Assembly (NCBI GenBank): GCA_015661465.1
Contig: DQVZ01000123.1
Location: 1 to 5,399 of the forward strand
Source of the DNA: Aquifex aeolicus
Lineage (GTDB): Bacteria > Aquificota > Aquificia > Aquificales > Aquificaceae
Reading direction: 5' to 3'
DNA length: 5,399 bases
Made by a program: the position numbers and the translations under genes. Below the pieces are notes generated by a model. The model saw only the letters and a program-made list of their open reading frames with translations. It was not told where the DNA came from and searched no databases. Shown piece after piece: positions 1 to 5,399 of this stretch; the first letter of the stretch is position 1, and each line of letters opens with the position of its first letter.

Positions 1-1
1 A

Positions 2-1168
2 AGATTAGTAGTAGGTACAGTTATAGGCCTGCTGGCAATTTCTGTAGCGGGTAGTATGTTCTTGGGATTATATTCTCTTCTCAAAACTTCCCAGGGACAA
101 AAGAAAACGGTAGAAACACAAATTCAAAAAGAAAGTAAGTTAATTTCTGAAAAGGATTGGAAATTAATAATCGAAACTCGTTTAAGCGATTTGGAAAAGA
201 AACTGATTTCTATGGAAAAAATGCTTCAAGAGTTAAACAAAAAACTTCAGGAAAAAAGTAGCTTCTCACTGAAGAACGTAAAACCAAAAGAAGAAGAAAA
301 AAAAGAAGAACAAACGCTTCCGCCTATAAAGATAACATTTGATGATAAAATTCCTCCACCTCCGAAAGAAAAAGTTTCCCCACCTCCGCCTATAGAACTG
401 GGTACAAGGAATTATACTCAAAAAAAAGAACCGCCACAATTTGAAGAAGTCGTCCAGGAAGACAAGGATAAAAAAGGAATAGAAAATAAAGAAGAAAAAA
501 AGGAAGAAGAGAAGCTTTCTATTTACATTCCTATGGGATTTGCAAAGGCATTGCTTCTTAATGGAGTAGATGCACCTACTCTGCAGTATGGGCGAGAAAA
601 TCCCCATCCTGTTTTGATGTTACTTTTGGATAAACAAATACTTGCTAATAACAGAAAATTGAACTTGAAAGGATGTTTTGTTATGGGAACAGCTTTCGGA
701 GAGCTATCTTCCGAACGAGCTTATATAAAGCTTTCACGCATTTCATGTATAAGTCAAGAAGGAAAGATTTACCAGAAAAAGGTTGAGGGAGTGGTTATAG
801 ATGAAGATGGAAAAACAGGACTCAAAGGTAGACTTGTTTCTAAATTCGGCTCAGTTCTTGCAAAACAATTTATGGCAGGAATACTGGAAGGTATAAGTAG
901 AATCCTTCAGGCATCGTATACTACGGTACAAATATCTCCAATAGGAACCACTTCAACAATAAATCCCGAAGATGTGACCAAAGTAAGCATAGCTTCAGGT
1001 TTTGGTTCTGCTGCAAGGAAATTAGCGGATTTCTACATTTCTCTTGCGAAAGAGTATTTTCCAGTCATAGAAATCCAAGCTGGAAGACGAGTTTCAGTGT
1101 TTTTCTATGGAGGTGAAAAGCTTGAGGAAACTGCTGATTTTAATCCTGGTATTGGTGGCAGGTTGTAA
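2..1168 (+). CDS. traB: TraB, F-type T4SS core scaffold protein (VirB10/TrbI family), 5'-partial
   Basis: TraB is the VirB10-like scaffold of conjugative type IV secretion: anchored in the inner membrane, it crosses the periplasm and joins TraK and TraV in the outer-membrane core. The reading frame is open from base 2, so the true start lies upstream; the Met at base 56 is internal, because the codons before it (2-82) form the hydrophobic transmembrane helix (RLVVGTVIGLLAISVAG). Counting from that Met, residues ~35-67 look like a coiled coil (EKKLISMEKMLQELNKKLQ). A Lys/Glu-rich linker follows, with two PPPP tracts (bases 353-364 and 380-391), the proline-rich spacer expected in this family. 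Residues ~155-350 are the conserved domain: IPMGFAKALLLNGVDAPT, NPHPVL, LKGC, GELSSERA, SRISC, then a GK-GLKG segment and the tail FPVIEIQAGRRV. The two domain cysteines (207, 231) probably pair. The 3' end overlaps the next gene by 47 bp. Family assignment is firm from these motifs. Confidence 0.93.
   Translation, partial: RLVVGTVIGLLAISVAGSMFLGLYSLLKTSQGQKKTVETQIQKESKLISEKDWKLIIETRLSDLEKKLISMEKMLQELNKKLQEKSSFSLKNVKPKEEEKKEEQTLPPIKITFDDKIPPPPKEKVSPPPPIELGTRNYTQKKEPPQFEEVVQEDKDKKGIENKEEKKEEEKLSIYIPMGFAKALLLNGVDAPTLQYGRENPHPVLMLLLDKQILANNRKLNLKGCFVMGTAFGELSSERAYIKLSRISCISQEGKIYQKKVEGVVIDEDGKTGLKGRLVSKFGSVLAKQFMAGILEGISRILQASYTTVQISPIGTTSTINPEDVTKVSIASGFGSAARKLADFYISLAKEYFPVIEIQAGRRVSVFFYGGEKLEETADFNPGIGGRL
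1109..1115 (+). promoter_or_regulatory. Shine-Dalgarno site GGAGGTG that selects a TTG start
   Basis: GGAGGTG inside the end of traB lies 6 bases before the TTG at 1122. The in-frame ATG at 1107 and GTG at 1113 have no purine-rich site at a usable distance; the ATG even sits just in front of this site. The site therefore argues for TTG as the start of the lipoprotein gene. That start also yields a short, typical signal peptide beginning M-R-K. Confidence 0.7.
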
Positions 1169-1481
1169 TAGCGAAGTAATAATTGATGGTGAAAAATACA
1201 TGGTAGCGAATAATCCTTTTTCGTGGAAAAAGGGATTATCAGAGTATGATAAAAAGCCAAAAGGAATTTACAGAGGAATGATTTTTGTATTCCCTAAAGA
1301 GAAAACTTATACATTTCACACAAAAGGATTTAAACATTATTTGCTCCTTTGTAATTTTGAAAACAAAACTAAAAAAAACTGCTTATGCCTTGCACCAGGC
1401 AGCTACGCCGAAGTTAAAGGAAGAGTGTTTTTAGAAGAACTTTACAAAGATAAAGAGTGCAAAAGAATTGTTTACTTTTAA
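1122..1481 (+). CDS. Small cysteine-rich lipoprotein, probable DUF192 family
   Basis: From TTG 1122 the protein has 119 residues (124 from the in-frame ATG at 1107). It opens with MRKLLILILVLVAGC, a clear type II signal peptide with lipobox VAGC and lipid-bearing Cys15; the next residue, Asn, is not the inner-membrane retention signal Asp. The mature part resembles DUF192: W-KKGLS, then RGMIFVFP, YTFHTKG in place of the usual FWMKN, LLLCNF, and CLCLAPG...RVFLEEL. DUF192 proteins are small beta-rich proteins of unknown function, often exported. Four further cysteines (77, 87, 89, 113) make it unusually cysteine-rich, and the next gene encodes a disulfide isomerase. It lies between traB and dsbC, overlaps traB by 47 bp and ends 12 bp before dsbC, so it is very likely co-transcribed with the transfer machine. 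Its role there is unknown. The lipoprotein call is strong; DUF192 is my recognition of a divergent pattern and could be wrong. Confidence 0.8.
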   Translation: MRKLLILILVLVAGCNSEVIIDGEKYMVANNPFSWKKGLSEYDKKPKGIYRGMIFVFPKEKTYTFHTKGFKHYLLLCNFENKTKKNCLCLAPGSYAEVKGRVFLEELYKDKECKRIVYF

Positions 1482-1493
1482 AGGAGGGGAAAA

Positions 1494-2180
1494 ATGAAGA
1501 GTGCAATTTTTGCCATTTTGGCATTTTTTACACTAGTATTTAGTCAGCCTCAAATATTGAAGAGTATAGGAGCTAAGCTCATCGAAGAAAGGGATTTGGG
1601 AAGCCTTAGGGAGTATGTGATAGAAAAAAACGGTAGGAAGATGATAGTTTATGAAACCAAAGATGGAAAATACCTGATTATTGGAGCTATTCTTGATGCA
1701 AAAAGTGGCAAAAACTTAACAAAGGAAAGATATAAAGAAATAAACAAAGTTGATTTTTCAAAAATACCTCTCGATGAGGCCTTGCACCTGAAATTTGGAA
1801 AGGGCGGTAAAAAGCTTGTAATGGTATCAGATCCAGATTGTCCGTTTTGCAAACGTGCTCATGAGTATTTGAAAACAAAAAATGTAGATTTATACGTTTT
1901 TCTATTCCCTTTAGATATTCATCCAAATGCGTACAAAAAAAGTGTAAAAATCCTCTGCTCAAAGGATAAAGCAAAAGCATATGATGAAGCCCTTAGCGGA
2001 AGAGATATCAATACAAAGGAATGTAAGGAAGGAGAAAACTTACTTAAGAAACATATACTTGTAGGCCAGATTTTAGGAGTAAGAGGCACTCCTTTATTTG
2101 TGAAAGAGAATGGAGAAAAAATAGAAGGTTTTGTCGTATCTGAGCTTGAAGAATATTTAGGAGGAGAGAAAAATGAGTAA
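1494..2180 (+). CDS. dsbC: DsbC-family periplasmic thiol:disulfide isomerase
   Basis: Periplasmic disulfide isomerase of the DsbC/DsbG type, 228 residues against 236 for E. coli DsbC. Residues 1-17 form a signal peptide with likely cleavage at VFS/QPQ. Residues ~18-90 match the N-terminal dimerisation domain (a V-Y-E-T-KDGKYLIIGAI-like stretch followed by NLT). The thioredoxin-like domain follows, with active site DCPFC (Cys116, Cys119) and cis-proline loop GTP (Pro200). Cys155 and Cys177 sit 22 residues apart, the same spacing as the structural disulfide Cys141-Cys163 in E. coli DsbC. The active site is CPFC rather than the CGYC of E. coli. The ATG at 1494 has a strong site (AAGGAGGGG, 1481-1489). 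The stop overlaps the traV start by 8 bp, indicating translational coupling. DsbC-type genes are known partners of F-type transfer operons, where they fold disulfide-bonded envelope components. Whether it forms the usual dimer cannot be judged here. Confidence 0.92.
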   Translation: MKSAIFAILAFFTLVFSQPQILKSIGAKLIEERDLGSLREYVIEKNGRKMIVYETKDGKYLIIGAILDAKSGKNLTKERYKEINKVDFSKIPLDEALHLKFGKGGKKLVMVSDPDCPFCKRAHEYLKTKNVDLYVFLFPLDIHPNAYKKSVKILCSKDKAKAYDEALSGRDINTKECKEGENLLKKHILVGQILGVRGTPLFVKENGEKIEGFVVSELEEYLGGEKNE

Positions 2181-2691
2181 GGTTCTCTTAACTCTTTTAA
2201 TAACTTTTCCTCTTATTACTTCTTGTGCAAAGATGTTCTCGGTAGGATATGAAAGTGCAAGATGTGAAGCGACGGAAGGAACAGGAGTTTGTGCCCCGAT
2301 GGAAACAGTTTGGGAAAACAGAAAACTATTTGTAAATAGTCAAGAAACAGGTAAAGGAGGAGAGGTAAAGATTAAAGGTGAGAAAAACAAGGTGATAGTT
2401 TTGAGCGGAATAGAAAGAAAGGTCAAAATTTGCAGAACGGAATACGACGTTGAAGAAGGAGAATATAAAGTATGTGAAGTAAAAACAGAACTTGAATTAA
2501 AGAGGCTAAAACATTCACTTGATAACAGATTAAAAGAAATTCCCGTTCCCGTAAGAAGAAGCGAGATAGTGCAAAGAATCTGGATATACCCATATGTAGA
2601 CAGTAGTGGAAACCTGGTGGAAGGGCACTTCATTTACGTGGTTGTAGAAAAAGGAAAGTGGCTTGATGAAGAGGGAAGGGAGGTAGAGTAA
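2173..2691 (+). CDS. traV: TraV, outer-membrane lipoprotein of the F-type T4SS core
   Basis: TraV is the VirB7-like lipoprotein that anchors the TraB-TraK core complex in the outer membrane. The 172-residue length almost equals that of F TraV (171). A signal peptide ends in lipobox LITSC (Cys18), with Ala at +2, consistent with the outer membrane. Cys31 and Cys40 with a following PMETVWEN segment correspond to the paired cysteines and Met-Glu stretch of F TraV. The most telling match is near the C-terminus: RIWIYPYVDSSGNLVEGHFI (135-154) followed by YVVVEKGKW resembles LWIAPYID...VFFVIKPSAW of F TraV. A second pair, Cys87 and Cys101, is not something I recall from F TraV, and the proline-rich middle of F TraV is replaced by a charged, Lys/Glu-rich segment. 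The start ATG lies inside the end of dsbC, behind GGAGGAG (2160-2166). The stop is immediately followed by the traC start. Confidence 0.88.
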   Translation: MSKVLLTLLITFPLITSCAKMFSVGYESARCEATEGTGVCAPMETVWENRKLFVNSQETGKGGEVKIKGEKNKVIVLSGIERKVKICRTEYDVEEGEYKVCEVKTELELKRLKHSLDNRLKEIPVPVRRSEIVQRIWIYPYVDSSGNLVEGHFIYVVVEKGKWLDEEGREVE

Positions 2692-5399
2692 ATGAAGCTG
2701 GTTGAGAAGCTGATAGAAAAACTTATCGGAGGTTCTAACTTGCAGTCAACTGAGAGAGAAATTATAGAAGCTTTTAATCATTCAAGAGTAAGATTTGGAG
2801 ATTTATATCCTGTTCTCGAGTACAGAGAAAAAGATGGGTTGTATGTGACAAAAACAGGGATAGGATTTATTCTCTCACTACTCATTCCACCGTATCTTGG
2901 TGAAGATGATGAAAAAATCTTTGAAGCTCTAATTTCATTTTCTCATCCTAATAATACGGTAATAGGGTTTTTCTCTTTTGCTGACCCAAACATAAAACCT
3001 TTTCTAGACAGCTGGCGAGATACTCATCAGTATTTTCCTAACGTTGATAATCCTGAAATTGTGAAAAAGATTGTAGAAGAAAGATATAACTACTATCTAA
3101 AGGCATCAAGAGAAGGTTTCTGGCATGCAGCCAAACCCAGGATATTCAAAAACTGGATATGGATATTTTATCCGTTTCAAAAGGACAAAGACCCGTATCA
3201 ACTTCTTGATATGGTAAAAAAACATAAAACAAGAATAGAGGGACTTTTGAGAACTTATGCTCCAAAAAATGTAACTCCTCAGGAATTTGTAAATACATTA
3301 AAGTCTCTTATAAATCCCTCTTTTGAAGGATGGAGCAATGTAAAAAATACAGAACTCAACTTACAAATTCCCGAACATGACCTTGTTATAAGAATAGAGA
3401 ATGAAGAAAATTCGGAAGAAGCTGATTTAGTTTTTACTTTAAACGGCAAAAAGAGATATTGGAGAGGATTCCATGTAGATGTGTTTCCCAGAAGAATATC
3501 CTTATGGGAATTTTCGAACATATTCTTTCCATACAATACACCAGAAGCTTCCGTTTTCCTTTACGAACCCTTTATGTTTTCACTCATAGTAAGAGTAAAA
3601 GACCCTACCACAAGAAAAGAAATCTTAAGAAGTAAAGCAATGTATTCAATTCAGAGTGCAGAAAGAAATCCCCTGGCGAAATTTTTTCCTTCAATAATGG
3701 AAAGAGCCCAGGAAGCACAATATATCCTGAAACTCATAGAAGACGGTAAACTTCCTTATCAGGCAAGCTTGTTTTTCTTTCTCAGCGCTCCTAACAAAAG
3801 CGAGCTGGAAATGATTTGTGCTGAATTTTATTCGAAAATGCACGAAAGAAACTTCGAAATAAAGAGAGAAATAGATGTAGCTCTGGTGAATTCTTTCTTT
3901 GAATGCCTACCGCTTGGAACTATCCCTGAAAGAAACGACCTGTTTATGAGATATACAACACTTTTTTCTGTAAATATAGCATCAATTGTACCTTTTGTTG
4001 GACAAGTTCCTTCTTCTCCTGAACCGATAAACTTATACGTAGACAGAAAATTTGGTATTTTTGGATTTAACAGATTTTACTCGAAAACAAACTACAACAA
4101 AATTACAGTAGCAGAGTCTGGAGGAGGAAAATCTTTCTCACAGGGCGATGACCAGGTATTATCACTTGCCAGAGGGTGCATAGTGCGAGTAATAGATAAA
4201 GGAAGGTCTTATGAAGAGCTATGCAAGTTGATAGGAGGAGAGTTTATAGATTTTTCTGAAGATAAGGAAATGTGTTTCAATCCTTTTACAAAAGCCTCAA
4301 CTGATGAGAATGGCAATTTAATTGATGAGGAATTTGTATTTTTAACTTCAATTATCGGAATACTTGCAGGATATGACCTTTCGGAAAAAGACATAGTAGG
4401 AGAAGGAAGCCTTGCAAGAATTGCATCGTTTATCATTAGAGCTATAGAAATAGCGTGGAATAGAAAAGGAAAGGATGCGGGAGTACGGGATGTTTTTGAT
4501 GCACTAATTGAAATGGAAGATGAAAGCGGAGAGGGGCTACCCAAAAAAATTGCTGAAGGATTGCATCCTTTCGCAGTAGGGCCCTATGCAAGATTTTTCA
4601 ACGGAAAAAACAATGTAAATTATTCAAAAGATTACGTAGTTTTAGAACTTGAAAGCCTATCGGGGAAAGATACAAGATTACAGATTGCAATTATTACTAC
4701 ATTAATAGTACAAATTCTTAGGGAGTTCATGCTAAGTTTCAGAAAGGAAGAAAAGGAAGGAAAAGTAAGGGAAAAAATATTGTACGTTGATGAAGCCTGG
4801 GAACTATTTAAAAAAGCTTCAATAGCAAATTTCTTAGAACTTGCAGCCAGAACATTTAGAAAATATAGAGCCTCACTGGAAGTAATATCTCAAACTTATC
4901 AGGATTTCTTAAGCGGAGAGTCCCAGAGGGCAATTTTTAACAACTCTGCACATATTTTAGGGCTTTATCCGAAAAAATCTGATGTTTTAAAAGCTCATAA
5001 AGAAGGAACATTACCTTTTAGTGATTTCGAGACCGAGCTTCTTGCTTCACTTACAACTGTTCCAGGCAGGTTCTCAGAATTTTACCTATCATCTGTAGTA
5101 AAAGGTATAGGAAGGCTAATAGTTGACAGATTTTCCTATTGGATTTTTACAACTTCAGGTAAAGAAAGAGAAATAAGGACAAGGGCTATAAGGAAATTTG
5201 GGCGCTTGAAAGGACTTGAAATTCTGGCAGGAAAAAAGCCTATAGCGGAAATGCTTCTTGAAAAGAATCTAATTACATCACAGCAGTATATCACTGCTAT
5301 TTATCTTCAAAATACTCCTCTTTATAAAGGGAAAAGCCCTGAGGAAATACTAATTCTTATGGGAGCTGTAAGTGAAGAAACAATCAAGATGGTGGAAGC
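2692..5399 (+). CDS. traC: TraC, F-type conjugative ATPase (VirB4 class), 3'-partial
   Basis: TraC is the VirB4-class ATPase at the inner membrane that drives pilus assembly and substrate transfer. The frame is open for 902 codons to the window edge with no stop, already longer than F TraC (875). The ATG directly follows the traV stop and has AAGGGAGGT (2676-2684) at a good distance. The N-terminal TraC domain (~30-280) shows FGDLYPVLEYREKDGLYV, TKTGIGFILSL and FLDSWRDT. The ATPase half has Walker A AESGGGKS (474-481, Lys480), followed by IDKGRSYEELC (501-511) and FNPF (529-532), which are hallmarks of TraC. Walker B is ILYVDEAW (696-703, Asp700/Glu701), and VISQTYQDF (Gln734) is the conserved motif after it. 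The first Walker A position is Ala instead of Gly. Residues ~844-902 lie beyond the usual ATPase core and look like a separate small helical domain. No membrane segment is apparent, as expected for a peripheral ATPase. Confidence 0.95.
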   Translation, partial: MKLVEKLIEKLIGGSNLQSTEREIIEAFNHSRVRFGDLYPVLEYREKDGLYVTKTGIGFILSLLIPPYLGEDDEKIFEALISFSHPNNTVIGFFSFADPNIKPFLDSWRDTHQYFPNVDNPEIVKKIVEERYNYYLKASREGFWHAAKPRIFKNWIWIFYPFQKDKDPYQLLDMVKKHKTRIEGLLRTYAPKNVTPQEFVNTLKSLINPSFEGWSNVKNTELNLQIPEHDLVIRIENEENSEEADLVFTLNGKKRYWRGFHVDVFPRRISLWEFSNIFFPYNTPEASVFLYEPFMFSLIVRVKDPTTRKEILRSKAMYSIQSAERNPLAKFFPSIMERAQEAQYILKLIEDGKLPYQASLFFFLSAPNKSELEMICAEFYSKMHERNFEIKREIDVALVNSFFECLPLGTIPERNDLFMRYTTLFSVNIASIVPFVGQVPSSPEPINLYVDRKFGIFGFNRFYSKTNYNKITVAESGGGKSFSQGDDQVLSLARGCIVRVIDKGRSYEELCKLIGGEFIDFSEDKEMCFNPFTKASTDENGNLIDEEFVFLTSIIGILAGYDLSEKDIVGEGSLARIASFIIRAIEIAWNRKGKDAGVRDVFDALIEMEDESGEGLPKKIAEGLHPFAVGPYARFFNGKNNVNYSKDYVVLELESLSGKDTRLQIAIITTLIVQILREFMLSFRKEEKEGKVREKILYVDEAWELFKKASIANFLELAARTFRKYRASLEVISQTYQDFLSGESQRAIFNNSAHILGLYPKKSDVLKAHKEGTLPFSDFETELLASLTTVPGRFSEFYLSSVVKGIGRLIVDRFSYWIFTTSGKEREIRTRAIRKFGRLKGLEILAGKKPIAEMLLEKNLITSQQYITAIYLQNTPLYKGKSPEEILILMGAVSEETIKMVE
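5221..5399 (+). other. C-terminal extension of TraC, resembling an MshEN/GspE N-terminal domain (partial)
   Basis: This is a protein domain, not a separate gene. TraC residues ~848-902 read KKPIAEMLLEKNLITSQQY, then ITAIYLQ, a short loop with KGKSPEEILILMGAVSEET, and continue off the window. The layout (helix, LI-T turn, helix ending in Gln, then a second EEIL--MG-VSEE unit) resembles the paired repeats of the MshEN domain found at the N-terminus of GspE/PilB-type ATPases, some of which bind cyclic di-GMP. The RLG that opens each MshEN ligand motif is not kept (PIA and SPE here), so ligand binding would be doubtful even if the fold is right. This is an inference from pattern, and the domain is incomplete. 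Confidence 0.4.

Larger units (their letters stand above)
1..5399 (+). mobile_element. Interior of an F-type (MPF_F) conjugative transfer operon
   Basis: TraB, DsbC, TraV and TraC in one tight, same-strand cluster mark the mating-pair-formation module of a conjugative plasmid or integrative element. The longest non-coding gap is 12 bp (1482-1493), so a single transcript is likely and its promoter must lie upstream. Neither end of the element, a relaxase, a coupling protein, an origin of transfer nor an attachment site is in view. It could also be a dedicated DNA-release or other secretion system derived from such an element. Confidence 0.7.

Noticed and set aside
266..607. Minus-strand open frame of 113 codons rich in Phe, Arg and Tyr
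   Set aside because: It is the antisense of the Lys/Glu- and Pro-rich TraB linker; the poly-Phe and lopsided composition come from the A/G-rich coding strand, and it has no ribosome site or recognisable domain.
1371..1378. A8 tract in the lipoprotein gene as a possible programmed frameshift site
   Set aside because: The frame continues cleanly through it to a normal stop, and the family-like residues on both sides are in the same frame.
1482..1493. Gap between the lipoprotein gene and dsbC as a possible terminator or promoter
   Set aside because: Only 12 bases, taken up by the dsbC ribosome binding site; there is no room for a hairpin or promoter.
1649..1980. Two overlapping minus-strand open frames opposite dsbC
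   Set aside because: They lie wholly antisense to a clear DsbC frame with intact catalytic motifs and have no similarity I can recognise.
2340..2633. Minus-strand open frame opposite traV
   Set aside because: It is Ser/Thr/Leu-rich antisense of a Lys/Glu-rich gene, with no supporting start signal.
3279..3536. Minus-strand open frame opposite traC
   Set aside because: It is antisense to the conserved N-terminal domain of TraC and has no motif.
4209..4544. Minus-strand open frame of 111 codons opposite traC
   Set aside because: It is a serine-rich antisense shadow of the TraC ATPase domain between Walker A and Walker B.
5123..5151. TTGACA with a possible -10 element 17 bases downstream
   Set aside because: The -10 candidate (TTTACA) is poor, and the site lies inside traC with no gene start near it within the window.

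Overview
The window is a stretch of an F-type (MPF_F) conjugative type IV secretion locus. Five genes lie head to tail on the + strand and fill it almost completely: traB (5' end cut by the window edge), a short lipoprotein gene of probable DUF192 type, a dsbC-like thiol:disulfide isomerase gene, traV, and traC (3' end cut by the window edge). Successive genes overlap by 47 bp, are separated by 12 bp, overlap by 8 bp, and abut with 0 bp. I see no promoter, terminator, RNA gene, insertion sequence or CRISPR. The window therefore looks like the interior of one long transfer operon.

Region by region: (2-1168) TraB, the inner-membrane-anchored scaffold that spans the periplasm. (1122-1481) A cysteine-rich lipoprotein whose signal peptide is encoded inside the end of traB. 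(1494-2180) A periplasmic DsbC-family protein with a CPFC active site. (2173-2691) TraV, the outer-membrane lipoprotein of the core complex. (2692-5399) TraC, the VirB4-class ATPase that drives pilus assembly and transfer; its tail looks like a small extra domain.

The genes fit one machine. TraB and TraV would form the envelope-spanning core with TraK (not in the window). TraC powers assembly from the cytoplasmic face. DsbC would keep the exported, cysteine-containing components correctly paired. The order traB / DUF192-like / dsbC / traV / traC differs from F (traB...traV...traC, with its DsbC-type protein TrbB encoded elsewhere) and from the SXT/R391 order as I remember it (traB-traV-traA...dsbC-traC).

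The host is a diderm bacterium, because of the two lipoproteins, the periplasmic isomerase and the outer-membrane secretin-like partners. The DNA is AT-rich, arginine is coded mainly by AGA/AGG, ATA is common for isoleucine, the proteins are rich in Lys, Glu and Ile, and the Shine-Dalgarno sites are strong (GGAGG). This combination suggests a thermophile such as a member of the Aquificota (Aquificales or Desulfurobacteriales), but that placement is an inference from composition only. Whether the element is a plasmid or an integrative conjugative element cannot be told from this window.
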